From NCBI GenBank assembly GCA_016841965.1, contig JAEANN010000054.1:1-64000 (forward strand): a stretch of 64,000 nucleotides of DNA. The letters run 5' to 3'. Under the pieces are notes generated by a model. It saw only the letters and a program-made list of their open reading frames with translations. It searched no databases and was not told the origin of the DNA. Each line of letters starts with the position of its first letter. Within the stretch, counting starts at the first letter, position 1. The stretch comes from Candidatus Roseilinea mizusawaensis. Lineage in GTDB: Bacteria; Chloroflexota; Anaerolineae; J036; Brachytrichaceae. Below, one piece after another: positions 1 to 9,219 of the stretch. A program made the translations under genes and the position numbers.

Positions 1-123
1 TTCCATTCCTCAATGTCAACCACAAAGAAACGAATAACACAAAGAAGAACTGCATACCCTCTTCCTTCGTGACCTTTGTCCCTTTGTGGTTCCATTCCTC
101 AATGTCAACCACAAAGAAACGAA
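1..123. repeat. AT-rich intergenic direct and inverted repeat
   Basis: A 34-base segment (1-34) recurs exactly at 90-123. It contains AACCACAAAG (18-27 and 108-117), whose reverse complement CTTTGTGGTT lies at 82-91, so the stretch can fold on itself. It is far more AT-rich than the neighbouring genes and reads as a non-coding repeat element upstream of the sugar kinase. The predicted ORFs that cross it are shadows. Confidence 0.7.
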
Positions 124-176
124 GAACATTTTGAATCGTTAATCCTGAATTTTGAATTGACAATCGTGACGCGCCA

Positions 177-1130
177 ATGGACAATCCAGAGATGCTGCTT
201 GTTTTCATCCCCCATCCCGCACTGGACAAGACGGTGGTGTTTCCGCATTTTGAAGTGGGGCGAACGTTTCGCACAACCGACATGCGCCAGCAGGCCGGCG
301 GCAAGGGCTACAACTTTGCGCGCGCCTTGCGTTGCTTGGGCGGTCAGTGCGTGGTCACCGGGCCGCTGGCCGGCCACATCGGCCACATGGTGCGCGATCT
401 GGCCGAAGCGGAGGGTATTGTCAGCGATCCGGTGTGGGTGGCCGGCCAGACCCGCGTGTGCCTCGACATCGTGGATGCCGGCAACGGCGTCATCACCGAG
501 GTGTACGAGAACGGCCCGCGCATCGATGCAAACGATTGGGCGCGCATTGCAGCGCATGTGGCGCTGCGTTGCAGCACTACGCGCGCCGGCGCGCTGGCGG
601 TGTGCGGCGGTTTTCTGCCCGGCGCCCCGCCACACGCCTTGCGCGACATCGTGGCCGGCGCGCATGCCGCCGGCATTCCGGCCTGGCTCGATACCTATGG
701 GCCGCAACTGGCCGGCGCGTTGGAACTGACTCCTGAACTGGTCAAGATCAACCAGCACGAAGCCGCTGATCTGGTCGAACACGCGGTAGATACGCCGGCC
801 GATGCTTTGCGCGCCGCGCGTGCGTTGCAACAGCGCGGCGCACAGGCCGTGCTCATCACACTGGGCAAGCTGGGCGCAGTGGGTCTCGATGCGCAGGGCC
901 AGAGGGTTGGCTGGGCCGCGCCAGACACAGGGGGCCTGTTCCCGGTGGGCAGCGGTGATTCGCTCTTCGCCGGCCTGGCATGGGGATTGCAGCAAGGCTG
1001 GTCGTTGCGCGACGCGCTGCGGCTGGGCATTGCAGCCGGCGCGGCCAACACCTTGCAGCCGGGCGCGGCCATCTTCGAGCGCGCCCAGGTCGAGGCGCTG
1101 TTGCCAAACGTTCAGCCGCTCTCAGCCTGA
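177..1130 (+). CDS. PfkB-family sugar kinase (1-phosphofructokinase-like)
   Basis: A 317-residue ribokinase/PfkB-fold kinase, predicted to phosphorylate a sugar or sugar phosphate in the cytoplasm with ATP. The N-terminal substrate-side signature is the QAGGKGYNFARAL segment (about residues 38-50). The C-terminal signature VGSGDSLFAGLAWG (about 258-271) carries the catalytic base Asp of the family's GAGD motif, here GSGD. GGKGxN is typical of the 1-phosphofructokinase/tagatose-6-phosphate kinase branch, but the exact sugar cannot be read from sequence. The start is the ATG after a short AT-rich leader; a GACAAT box lies 12 bases upstream. The last nine bases overlap the 3' end of the convergent thioredoxin gene. 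No sugar transporter or fru regulator is adjacent. Confidence 0.85.
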   Translation: MDNPEMLLVFIPHPALDKTVVFPHFEVGRTFRTTDMRQQAGGKGYNFARALRCLGGQCVVTGPLAGHIGHMVRDLAEAEGIVSDPVWVAGQTRVCLDIVDAGNGVITEVYENGPRIDANDWARIAAHVALRCSTTRAGALAVCGGFLPGAPPHALRDIVAGAHAAGIPAWLDTYGPQLAGALELTPELVKINQHEAADLVEHAVDTPADALRAARALQQRGAQAVLITLGKLGAVGLDAQGQRVGWAAPDTGGLFPVGSGDSLFAGLAWGLQQGWSLRDALRLGIAAGAANTLQPGAAIFERAQVEALLPNVQPLSA

Positions 1131-1883
1131 GTTCAACAGCCGCTCGACCCGCTGTGTCAGCACAGATTTGGGCGCAGCGCCGACAATGCGATCGGCCTCG
1201 CGCCCACGCTTGAAGAGGATGAGGGTGGGGATGCCCATGATGCTGAGCCGGCCGGCCCAGCGTGGATTCTCATCCGTGTTGACTTTGGCCACGCGCAACC
1301 GCCCGGCGTACTCCCGCGCGATTTCCTCAACCAGCGGCGACACCATGCGGCATGGCCCACACCACGGCGCCCAGAAATCCACCAGCACCGGCAGGGGCGA
1401 TTGCAGCACGCGCGTCTCGAAGGTGTCGTCGGTGACGATCATCACCTCATGGGCAGCATTCCCGCTTTGGGCGCTGCTGGGCGCGCCGATATCCGGCGCG
1501 CTTTTTAACAATCTGCTGGGACCGCTGGCGGGGCTGGGTTGCGGGCCACGTTCGAGAAGGTATTCCAGATGCGCGCGCACGGCGTCGATGTTGACCGCGC
1601 CTTCGATGCGGGCCTGCTCACGACCGCCGCGCCAGAACACTAGCGTCGGCACACGTGTGATGCGATAGCGTTCCATCAGCGCGCCATCTTTCACGTTTTC
1701 GACCCGCACGATCAGCGCCTGCCCGACATAGGCGCGCGCCAGCTCTTCAAGCGTCGGAATCATGGCCCGGCAGTGTTCGCACTCCGGCATCTCGAAGACC
1801 AGCAGCATGGGCAGGCCGGCCTTCAGCACACGCTCCAAATTTTGGGCGCTGGTTTTCACCGGGACATCGAAAACGGCAAGCAC
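1122..1883 (-). CDS. double-thioredoxin-domain protein
   Basis: A 253-residue protein with two thioredoxin folds in tandem. The N-terminal domain (about 15-110) has an atypical CEHC redox motif at C35/C38 and a cis-Pro in RVPTLVF. The C-terminal domain (about 145-250) has the canonical WCGPC at 174-178 with GIPTLILF. A Pro/Ser/Ala-rich linker (about 113-142) joins them. No signal peptide is visible, so it probably acts as a cytoplasmic disulfide reductase; which domain feeds which is unknown. The gene is divergent from rarA and converges on the sugar kinase, overlapping its stop by nine bases. Confidence 0.88.
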   Translation of the reverse strand: MLAVFDVPVKTSAQNLERVLKAGLPMLLVFEMPECEHCRAMIPTLEELARAYVGQALIVRVENVKDGALMERYRITRVPTLVFWRGGREQARIEGAVNIDAVRAHLEYLLERGPQPSPASGPSRLLKSAPDIGAPSSAQSGNAAHEVMIVTDDTFETRVLQSPLPVLVDFWAPWCGPCRMVSPLVEEIAREYAGRLRVAKVNTDENPRWAGRLSIMGIPTLILFKRGREADRIVGAAPKSVLTQRVERLLNSG

Positions 1884-2063
1884 GGTTCTCTCCTAATTAG
1901 CGCGGCCGGCCAGCAGACGGGTGGTATCCGCAATGCCAGGCCGGGCGACTTGCACAGCATGTTTCTAGTCGTTGTGCGTTCGGCTTGCCAGTGACATTTA
2001 GCCTGTTTTTGGGGCGAGGGGTCGCGCCGACGTGGATAGCATCTGCGCGCGCGACCGAGCGTG

Positions 2064-2069
2064 TATCAT
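2064..2069 (+). promoter_or_regulatory. putative -10 box of rarA, leaderless spacing
   Basis: TATCAT ends 7 bases before the chosen ATG of rarA (2077). With the usual distance from -10 box to transcription start, the mRNA would begin at or within a base or two of the start codon. There is no Shine-Dalgarno sequence here. Confidence 0.4.
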
Positions 2070-2076
2070 GCCTTGT

Positions 2077-3480
2077 ATGGCTGTGGACTTGTTCGACAGT
2101 GCGGCGGCAGAGCAGGCCAGACGTGAGGCGCCGCTGGCAGATCGCATGCGCCCGCGCACGCTGGATGAATTCATCGGTCAGGAGGACATCGTCGGGCCGG
2201 GCAAGCTGTTGCGCCGCGCGATCGAATCCGACCGACTGTTTTCGTCCATCATTTTTTGGGGGCCGCCCGGCACAGGCAAAACCACGCTGGCGCGCATCAT
2301 TTCTAATCGCACACAGAGCCATTTCGAGACGCTCAACGCCGTGATGGCCGGCGTGGCCGATATCCGCCGCGTGGTGGCCGAAGCCCGCGAGCGGCGGAAG
2401 CTATACCGCCGGCGCACCATTCTGCTCATCGATGAAATCCACCGCTTCAACAAAGCCCAGCAGGACGCCCTGTTGCCACATGTCGAAGATGGCACCCTCA
2501 TTCTCATCGGGGCAACCACCGAGAACCCCTACTTCGAAGTGAACAGCGCGCTTATTTCGCGCTCGCGCTTGTTCCATCTCAACGTATTGACCGACGCGCA
2601 GGTGCAGGAGCTGATGCGGCGCGCGCTGGCCGACCCGGAGCGAGGCTACGGCACGCGCCAGATTGCTGTCGATGAAGCGGCGTTGGCGCATCTGGCGCGT
2701 GTGGCCGGCGGCGATGCCCGCAATGCGCTCAACGCGCTTGAACTGGCGGTCGAATCGACGCCGCCCGCTCCCGATGGCGTGGTGCATATCGATCTGGCCG
2801 TGGCGCAAGACAGCATCCAGCGCCGGGCCATCCTGTACGACAAGGAAGGCGACGCGCATTACGACACGATCAGCGCATTCATCAAAAGTGTGCGCGGCAG
2901 CGACCCCGACGCCGCGCTGTACTGGCTGGCCAAGATGATTTATGCCGGCGAAGACCCGCGCTTCATCATGCGCCGGCTGCTCATTCTGGCCGGCGAGGAC
3001 ATCGGCCTAGCCGAGCCGATGGGACTGGTGGTGGCCGCCGCCGCTTCACAGGCGCTGGATTGGGTGGGCATGCCGGAGGGCATCTTTCCGCTGGTCGAGG
3101 CGACGTTGTTTCTGGCTACAGCCCCCAAGTCGAACACTGCCACACATTACTTCAATGCGCGCGCTCAGATCGAACGTGAGGGCGCCGGGGAAGTGCCCGA
3201 TCACCTCAAAGATGCCAACCGCGACGCAAAGGGGCTGGGCCACGGCAAGGGCTACGTGTACCCGCATGCTTTTGACGAGCACTGGACGCCGCAGAACTAT
3301 CTGCCGCGCGAGATTGCCGGCATGACGTTCTACACGCCCAGCGGGGTCGGCTATGAAGCAACGGTGGCCGAACGGTTGGAACGCTGGCGAGAGGCGCAAC
3401 GCCGGGCGCTGGGTATCGAGGGGCGCGCGGGGCCGCGCCTCGACCACGCCGAAGTGGAGCGCATGAAGCGCGAGCGATAG
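2077..3480 (+). CDS. rarA: replication-associated recombination protein RarA (MgsA)
   Basis: A 467-residue AAA+ ATPase of the RarA/MgsA/WRNIP1 family, which acts at stalled replication forks and is related to clamp-loader subunits. Walker A GPPGTGKTT lies at about 62-70. Walker B and its extension read LLIDEIHRFNKAQQDALLP, followed by the sensor segment GATTENPYFEVNSALISRS. The C-terminal tetramerisation region contains the family hallmark GEDPRFIMRRLLILAGEDIG. The ORF extends upstream to 2032, but the ATG at 2077 (MAVDLFD) fits family N-termini and follows a -10-like TATCAT. The TAG stop lies inside the first unit of a 13-bp tandem repeat. Confidence 0.95.
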   Translation: MAVDLFDSAAAEQARREAPLADRMRPRTLDEFIGQEDIVGPGKLLRRAIESDRLFSSIIFWGPPGTGKTTLARIISNRTQSHFETLNAVMAGVADIRRVVAEARERRKLYRRRTILLIDEIHRFNKAQQDALLPHVEDGTLILIGATTENPYFEVNSALISRSRLFHLNVLTDAQVQELMRRALADPERGYGTRQIAVDEAALAHLARVAGGDARNALNALELAVESTPPAPDGVVHIDLAVAQDSIQRRAILYDKEGDAHYDTISAFIKSVRGSDPDAALYWLAKMIYAGEDPRFIMRRLLILAGEDIGLAEPMGLVVAAAASQALDWVGMPEGIFPLVEATLFLATAPKSNTATHYFNARAQIEREGAGEVPDHLKDANRDAKGLGHGKGYVYPHAFDEHWTPQNYLPREIAGMTFYTPSGVGYEATVAERLERWREAQRRALGIEGRAGPRLDHAEVERMKRER

Positions 3481-3513
3481 CGGTTAACGATAGCGGTTAA
3501 CGATAGCGGTTAA
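3475..3513. repeat. 13-bp tandem repeat, three copies, spanning the rarA stop
   Basis: Three perfect head-to-tail copies of CGATAGCGGTTAA lie at 3475-3487, 3488-3500 and 3501-3513. The first copy contains the TAG stop of rarA. It looks like slippage or tandem duplication of the gene's last bases; no function is evident. Confidence 0.9.
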
Positions 3514-3543
3514 ATTGAGACCCGACTTGGTTGCGCACAACTA

Positions 3544-4500
3544 TCAAGGCGTCCAGCCGGCAACCTGCGCCATCAGCACCCAAAACGCCTTGGCCAGGCG
3601 CACTTTGCCCATGCTGTTCAGGTGGCCGGCGTTCATTTCTGTGGTGTAGTTTGGGCAGATAGCCGGGGCGCTGAACTTGTCGTCGGGGAAGTTCTCGCAC
3701 TTGGCGGCATTGTTCGGCTCGCAATAGCGCACGCCATCGCGATTGTCAAAGCATGGCTTGCCGGCCGGATCGTGCGCCTCGATGTCCGCCACATCGAACA
3801 GGATCTTGTTGTTGGCCCGCGCATAGGCGCGCATCTGGTTGTTAAAGTCGGTTGACGCGGCAGCGCCCACGCCGCGCGACAGGCTGGTCGTCCACAGGAT
3901 GAACTGCTTGCCAGGATGACGGGCCGCGAACGCTTCGTAGTCGTAGATGTCGTTGACGGCTGTGTTGTTAGCGAAAAAGCCGGCTGACTTGTCTGCGATG
4001 GTCGAGCCGGCCCCCACCTCGCCGTAGCTGAACTGAAACGACAGCACATCGTACTGAGCGGCAATTGGCCCGGCCTGCGCGATGAAGCAGGACACCAGCT
4101 CATACCACGCGCTGCAACCGCGCTGGGGCCACCATTGATAGCGCCAATTGCTGCGGTCGTATTTGGAGTTGGCTACCAGGCCGGTGGGGTTGCCGGTCAC
4201 CGGATCGGGCCGTTTGCAACCAATCGGCGCAGCATTGGCTGATGGGTATTGCAGACAATCCAGGCCGCCGTCGATATTTGCCCCTACTGACTTGTCAAAG
4301 TAGATCATGCGCAGTTCGCGCGCCGCCCGGATATAGCGATCGGGAATGCGGTCGAACAGGGCAAGCGATGTGTGGTCGACGATGATGGGCCGGGGCTGTG
4401 CAGGGGCGACTCGTGTATCGGGGCTGATTTCAAGCGGCGTCGCCCACGTGGTTAACGCCAGGATGCCGGTCAATGCCAATCCAAACATTCGCTTCATCAC
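3544..4500 (-). CDS. secreted SGNH/GDSL-hydrolase-like protein
   Basis: A 318-residue protein with a signal peptide (MMKRMFGLALTGILAL, cleavage near residue 20), so it is exported. The segment FDKSVGANIDGGLDCL (about 70-85) and the C-terminal AGHLNSMGKVRLAKAFW resemble the first block and the histidine block of SGNH-like esterase folds. A clear GDS triad is not obvious, so the family call is tentative and the substrate is unknown. Eight or more cysteines suggest disulfides outside the cell. The start could be either of two adjacent Met codons. The 143-base AT-rich stretch upstream separates it from the altronate dehydratase stop. Confidence 0.55.
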   Translation of the reverse strand: MMKRMFGLALTGILALTTWATPLEISPDTRVAPAQPRPIIVDHTSLALFDRIPDRYIRAARELRMIYFDKSVGANIDGGLDCLQYPSANAAPIGCKRPDPVTGNPTGLVANSKYDRSNWRYQWWPQRGCSAWYELVSCFIAQAGPIAAQYDVLSFQFSYGEVGAGSTIADKSAGFFANNTAVNDIYDYEAFAARHPGKQFILWTTSLSRGVGAAASTDFNNQMRAYARANNKILFDVADIEAHDPAGKPCFDNRDGVRYCEPNNAAKCENFPDDKFSAPAICPNYTTEMNAGHLNSMGKVRLAKAFWVLMAQVAGWTP

Positions 4501-4549
4501 GCCACCTCATTGCGGACAATCATTGCGTAGTCGAGAGAGCAGCAGAGCA

Positions 4550-4555
4550 AGTATA
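4550..4555 (-). promoter_or_regulatory. possible -10 box upstream of the secreted protein gene
   Basis: TATACT on the minus strand lies about 50 bases before the start at 4500, inside an AT-rich intergenic stretch (4501-4643). No convincing -35 box was found at the standard distance. Confidence 0.3.
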
Positions 4556-4643
4556 TCAATTTTTGTGCAAACCTGTTGTCCTGTCTTAATTTTACGCGAC
4601 GAATTGACACAAATTTTGAGACACAAGCGCAAGATGGGGCGGC

Positions 4644-6251
4644 CTACAACACGCCGCCCATCATCCAGGGGTTGAACTCGGCCTCCCCCACGTCCTGGGC
4701 CTCACTTTTGGTGGGCCGGCCCGACGCCACCGCGATCATCAGCTCGAACAGGTCATCTGCGACTTGCTGGATCGGTTCGCCGTCCAGGATGCGGCCGGCA
4801 TTCACATCCATGTCATCTTCCATGCGGCGGTATAGGTCAGAGTTGCTGGCAACTTTGATGCTGGGAGCCGGCTTGAACCCAAAGACCGAGCCACGACCGG
4901 TGGTGAACACAACCAGATTGCATCCGCCGGCCACTTGCCCGGTCACCGAAACCGGGTCATAGCCGGGCGAATCCATGAAACTGAACCCGCGCGCTGTCAC
5001 CGGCGCTGCATAGTCGAACACATCGACCAGGGGCATGCTGCCAGCTTTGGCAATCGCGCCGAGCGACTTTTCGTAGATCGTCGTTAACCCGCCTGCTTTG
5101 TTGCCGGGGCTGGGGTTGTTGTCGATTTCCAGGTTCAAGCGCGCAGCGTGCATTTCCCACCAGCGCACCTTCTGCCTCAACTTGGCGGCTACTTCGGCGC
5201 TGACAGCGCGCCGCACGAGCAGATGCTCTGCGCCATAGATTTCCGGCGTCTCAGCCAACACGACACTGCCGCCGTGCTGCACCAGGCGGTCGGCGGCTAG
5301 GCCAAGCGTCGGGTTGGCGGTCACACCGCTCCAGCCATCGCTGCCACCACACTGTAAGGCCACCATCAGCTCCGAGATCGGCTGCGGCGAGCGGGGGGTC
5401 GCATTCACCGCCGGCAGCAGCGCCTCGACGGCGGCAATGCCGGCTTGCACGGTCTTGCGAATCCCGCCTTCGTCCTGGATGTTCAGCATAACAGGCGATC
5501 GGCTCTCTGCTCCCTCTCCCTTCTCTCCTTGTGAGTTGAGATCGTAGTTGCGGATCAGGTCGGCCAACTGGTTCGCCTCGCAGCCGAGGCCGACCAGCAC
5601 ACAGGCGCCGACGTTGGGGTGGCGCGCCATGCCGGCCAGCACACGCTGCAATAACACATAGTCGGCCCCGCCCACGCGCGTCGCGCAGCCGGTGTGATGC
5701 GTCAGTGCGATGACGCCATCAACGTTGGGGTAGCCGGCCAATCGTTCGCGAGTGAAGTAGCGGGCGATCTCTCGGACGGTGTGGGCCGAGCAGTTGACGG
5801 TGCTGATGACGGCAATGACGTTGCGCGTGCCGGCGCGGCCACCGGGCCGGCGATACCCCATGAACAGCCGGCGCTCTGGCGCGGGGACGCAAGCAATTGG
5901 GTGTGCGTCTGCGCCCCATTCATCTGCCCGTTCAAACACATGAACGGCAAGATTGTGGGTATGAACATGTTCGCCCGGGGCGATGTTGGCGCTGGCTGCG
6001 CCGATGATCTGACCGTAGCGCCGGATTGTCTGGCCGGCCAGAATGGGGCGCAGGCTGAATTTGTGGCCGGAGGGGATCATCTGCTCAATCGTGATCGTCT
6101 GCGCGTCCGAGGTTCGCAGGGTCTGGCCGGGAGCAAGGGTGATCTTGGCGATGGCAACGTCATCGTCGGGGTGAAGACAGACGGCGGCCCGGTCAAATAA
6201 GATTTCACTCTCGCCGCTGGGCAAGATGAAGTTTAGCGTGTGAGTTGGCAT
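4644..6251 (-). CDS. uxaA: altronate dehydratase family protein (UxaA/GarD)
   Basis: A 535-residue single-chain dehydratase of the hexuronate/aldarate family. It removes water from altronate (or a related sugar acid) to give a 2-keto-3-deoxy acid. The N-terminal SAF domain (about 1-100) contains the metal-associated HTHNL segment after GEHV. The main domain begins at MGYRRPGGRAGTRN. Hallmarks are ALTHHTGC, VLVGLGCEANQ, QCGGSDGWSGVTANP and NPSPGNKAGGLTTIYEKS near the end. The ATG at 6251 (MPTHTLNF) was chosen over the long upstream extension, which is compositionally unlike the family and overlaps the divergent kinase gene. No partner uronate isomerase or reductase is adjacent, so the exact substrate is open. 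Confidence 0.88.
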   Translation of the reverse strand: MPTHTLNFILPSGESEILFDRAAVCLHPDDDVAIAKITLAPGQTLRTSDAQTITIEQMIPSGHKFSLRPILAGQTIRRYGQIIGAASANIAPGEHVHTHNLAVHVFERADEWGADAHPIACVPAPERRLFMGYRRPGGRAGTRNVIAVISTVNCSAHTVREIARYFTRERLAGYPNVDGVIALTHHTGCATRVGGADYVLLQRVLAGMARHPNVGACVLVGLGCEANQLADLIRNYDLNSQGEKGEGAESRSPVMLNIQDEGGIRKTVQAGIAAVEALLPAVNATPRSPQPISELMVALQCGGSDGWSGVTANPTLGLAADRLVQHGGSVVLAETPEIYGAEHLLVRRAVSAEVAAKLRQKVRWWEMHAARLNLEIDNNPSPGNKAGGLTTIYEKSLGAIAKAGSMPLVDVFDYAAPVTARGFSFMDSPGYDPVSVTGQVAGGCNLVVFTTGRGSVFGFKPAPSIKVASNSDLYRRMEDDMDVNAGRILDGEPIQQVADDLFELMIAVASGRPTKSEAQDVGEAEFNPWMMGGVL

Positions 6252-6447
6252 ATGCACCTGGCTGTGGCCTGCCCGGCCATGGAGCAGGCGCGATCTATTG
6301 TACGGGGTGCGATACTCGCAGCTTGTCCAAGGCATAGGGACTGCTTCGGCGGTTTCGACAAGCCTTGAAATCCGACGTGTGATTGCCCTGGCGTCTGGCA
6401 TGTCGCGTGTATCACATCTGATGGTGTAAGATTGCCCGCGATGATCT

Positions 6448-7443
6448 GTGGCCGATCCTCTTGACCTGAACAAACTGATTGATCTAATTGCCGGCGCGCT
6501 GCACGTTGAACCCTCGTCTACGCGGCTCACCCCTATCCCCACCGGCAAGCATAACCGCTCGTACTACGTCGAAAGCGCCGCCGGGGCGCATGTGCTGCGC
6601 ATTGCGCCGCCCGACGACGCCGGCTTCCTCTTCTACGAAGTGCGCATGATGCACCAGGAGCCGGCGCTTCACGCGCTCATTCGGCAACGCCTGCCGATCC
6701 CGGTTGCCGATGTGACGCACTATGACTTCAGCCGCGCGCGCCTCGAACGCGACTACCTCATCATGACGGCGCTGCCCGGCATCCCGCTCAGCGCAGCGAC
6801 CAATCTCACGCAAGCCCGGCTCGATCGCGCCCTGCGTCAGACGGGCGAGTGCCTGCGCCAGCTTCATTCCCTGACTGCTGAGGATTGCCTGGGCCGGCCA
6901 CTCTATGGCTATATCGGCGCGCATCACCCAATGGCCCCTCAATCCACATGGTGGGACGCCTTTCGCATCATGTGGCACAAGCTGCTGGATGATGTGGTTG
7001 CCTGCGCATCCTACTCACCGGACGAAGCTCAAGCCATGCGCGATCTGTTGGATTACTATCGCCGCTATTTCGACCGGCCTGTGACCGCACGCCTTTTGCA
7101 CATGGATGTGTGGGGCCAGAACATTTTGGTGGACGATTCCGGCAACGTGACCGGCCTGGTGGACTTCGACCGTGCGCTGTGGGGCGACCCGGAGATCGAA
7201 TTTGCCGTGCTCGACTACTGCGGCATCAGCGAGCCGGCCTTCTGGCAGGGTTATGGCCTTGTCCGCGACACGTCGACCGCCGCCGCAGTGCGCCGGCAGT
7301 TCTATCTGCTCTACGAAGTGCAGAAATACATGCCCATCGAAGTGTGGCGGCGCAACAATCACGCTGCCGCGCAGCGTTACAAGCGCCAGTGTCTGGCGCT
7401 GGCGGCTCAGTTGCTGCCGTCCAAATCACTCTCCACCAACTGA
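6448..7443 (+). CDS. APH/choline-kinase-fold phosphotransferase
   Basis: A 331-residue small-molecule kinase of the aminoglycoside phosphotransferase superfamily. The Brenner-type catalytic loop reads LLHMDVWGQNILVDD (about 215-229) with Asp and Asn, followed by the metal-binding Asp in GLVDFDRALWGDPEIEFA. The N-terminal lobe has GKHNRSYYV as a degenerate nucleotide loop. The start is GTG at 6448; the nearby ATG at 6441 is in another frame. Members phosphorylate hydroxyls on sugars, choline, fructosamines or antibiotics, and the substrate is not predictable here. The last 18 bases overlap the convergent ligase gene. Confidence 0.85.
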   Translation: MADPLDLNKLIDLIAGALHVEPSSTRLTPIPTGKHNRSYYVESAAGAHVLRIAPPDDAGFLFYEVRMMHQEPALHALIRQRLPIPVADVTHYDFSRARLERDYLIMTALPGIPLSAATNLTQARLDRALRQTGECLRQLHSLTAEDCLGRPLYGYIGAHHPMAPQSTWWDAFRIMWHKLLDDVVACASYSPDEAQAMRDLLDYYRRYFDRPVTARLLHMDVWGQNILVDDSGNVTGLVDFDRALWGDPEIEFAVLDYCGISEPAFWQGYGLVRDTSTAAAVRRQFYLLYEVQKYMPIEVWRRNNHAAAQRYKRQCLALAAQLLPSKSLSTN

Positions 7444-9126
7444 GGCCTGGCCGCGTGTTTCGGCCAGATATTTGTCACGGTTGGCCGAACGGGCGATCTT
7501 GCCGCTGCTCGTTTTCAGCAGCCACTTCGCGCCCACCACGTATGCGTCGCGCAACACCACGTCCGATCCCCGGCTGATCGCGGCGCGAATGGCATCGCCG
7601 ATGCGCAGCCGCTCGTCCTCGTGCTCGACATCAGCCTCTGCGACGATCACCACATCCTCGGTGCCGGCGGTCTCGTTGTACACGCCGAACGCGACGACGC
7701 GGCCCGGATGGACACCCGGCACCTCGCCGGCCACGCGCTCCAAATCCTGCGGCGCAATGTTCTTGCCGCCCACGATGATCACATCCTTCTTGCGGCCGGT
7801 CACGAACACTTCGCCCCCGGCGATATAACCCAGGTCGCCGGTAAGAAACCAGCCGTTGTGAAAAGCCTGCTCTGTCAAATCGTCGCGGTGGTAATAGCCG
7901 GTCAACATGCAGTCGCTTTGAATGGCCAGTTCGCCCACGCGACGCTCCGGCAGATCGCGGCGTTGCGCGTCCAATACACGCACGCGCGTGTTGGTGATAG
8001 GCCGGCCCGACGACACCATGCGTAGCCGGCCAGGATGATCGGGCGCCGGCTGCGCAATTCCATCTGTCACAAACGCGCGCGGGTCAATTTCGTCAATCAT
8101 CAGCGGCGCATCGATCCCGCCCTGTGTCACGCCAAACACATTCTCGGCCATCGCATACGAAGTGGCCAATGCGTCGGGCCGCAGGCCATATGGCGCGAAC
8201 TTTTCCACAAACATGTGATGGCTGCTCCAGTGAATCGGCTCGGAGCAATTGATCACTGCGCGCAGGCTGGACAGGTCAACACCCTCCAGATCGCGCGGGC
8301 GAATCTTTTGCGCGCAGAAGTTATAGGCAAAGTTGGGCAACCAGCACAATGTGCCGCGATGACGCGAAATAGCTTGCATCAGACGCGCCGGTGCGCGCAC
8401 CCAGTCAAACGGGGACATCATCACCACCGGCACGCGGCTGAGCACGGGCAGCACGAACGAGGCAATCAACCCCATGTCGTGATACAGGGGTAGCCAGCTT
8501 ACGATGACATCGTCTTGCGTGAGGCGGATGGCGCGGGCGTAAGCGTCCAACTGATTAAACACGGCGCGGTGCGACAGCGCCACACCTTTCTGCAAGCCGG
8601 TTGTGCCGCTGGAATGTTGCAACAACACAATATCGTCGGGCCGGCGCTCCAACCCCTGCCATGTCGTCCTATCTGGCTCGACCGGCGTCACGGTTTCACA
8701 ACACAGCACCCGTCGCACCGAGTTGCGCGCGCTGGCGCGCATTGCCTGTTCGACCTCTGGCGCAAAGGCTTGATCGGTGATCACCGCCGCCGGCGCCGTC
8801 ACGTCAATCAGCGCCGCAAGATCGCGCCGATACTTGTCCGGCGCCAGCTTCTCGGTGAGAAACGGCAGGATAGAGGGAATGGCGCCGCGCAAGACCGCGC
8901 CCCAGAAGGCGTAGATCAGCGGCTCGCCATGTTGCAAAATCGTGACCACCACGTCGCCCGGCCCAATGCCGGCCTGTGCCAATGCGTGGGCATAGCCGGC
9001 TGACCCGCGCGCCAACGCGCCGTAAGTTACCGGCATATCGGGCTGGCGCGCCAGCATCACCTGCGCGGCAACGCGATCAGGACACTCTTGAAAGAACTGA
9101 CACAGGACCTGAGCAAATGTGCGCAT
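7426..9126 (-). CDS. AMP-dependent acyl ligase (fatty acyl-AMP/CoA synthetase)
   Basis: A 566-residue ANL-superfamily adenylating enzyme. It carries the P-loop HSSGTTGLQKGVALSH (about 175-190), the core motif YAMAENVFG, the adenine-binding GWFLTGDLGYI, the hinge VTGRKKDVIIVGGKNI, and the catalytic lysine near the C-terminus in LKTSSGKIARS. The WLPLYHDMGLI segment is typical of fatty acyl-AMP ligases and long-chain FadD-like enzymes, so the acceptor may be CoA or a carrier protein. ATG 9126 (MRTFAQVL) was taken; ATG 9177 would add 17 residues. The reading frame stays open a further 880 bases upstream but is not coding-like there. It converges on the kinase gene with an 18-base overlap. Confidence 0.87.
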   Translation of the reverse strand: MRTFAQVLCQFFQECPDRVAAQVMLARQPDMPVTYGALARGSAGYAHALAQAGIGPGDVVVTILQHGEPLIYAFWGAVLRGAIPSILPFLTEKLAPDKYRRDLAALIDVTAPAAVITDQAFAPEVEQAMRASARNSVRRVLCCETVTPVEPDRTTWQGLERRPDDIVLLQHSSGTTGLQKGVALSHRAVFNQLDAYARAIRLTQDDVIVSWLPLYHDMGLIASFVLPVLSRVPVVMMSPFDWVRAPARLMQAISRHRGTLCWLPNFAYNFCAQKIRPRDLEGVDLSSLRAVINCSEPIHWSSHHMFVEKFAPYGLRPDALATSYAMAENVFGVTQGGIDAPLMIDEIDPRAFVTDGIAQPAPDHPGRLRMVSSGRPITNTRVRVLDAQRRDLPERRVGELAIQSDCMLTGYYHRDDLTEQAFHNGWFLTGDLGYIAGGEVFVTGRKKDVIIVGGKNIAPQDLERVAGEVPGVHPGRVVAFGVYNETAGTEDVVIVAEADVEHEDERLRIGDAIRAAISRGSDVVLRDAYVVGAKWLLKTSSGKIARSANRDKYLAETRGQASVGGE

Positions 9127-9219
9127 GGCAGAGGGTGCAGCCGAACAGCAATTCTCATCGATCAGCAGTCGGCACATTGTACCGGGCATGACGGCGTATG
9201 ATCGGCCCTGAGTTGCGCG

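Noticed and set aside
105-995. Long minus-strand ORF of 296 codons opposite the sugar kinase
   Set aside because: It is antisense to a clear PfkB kinase, has no recognisable motif and shows the low-complexity composition of a GC-rich shadow frame.
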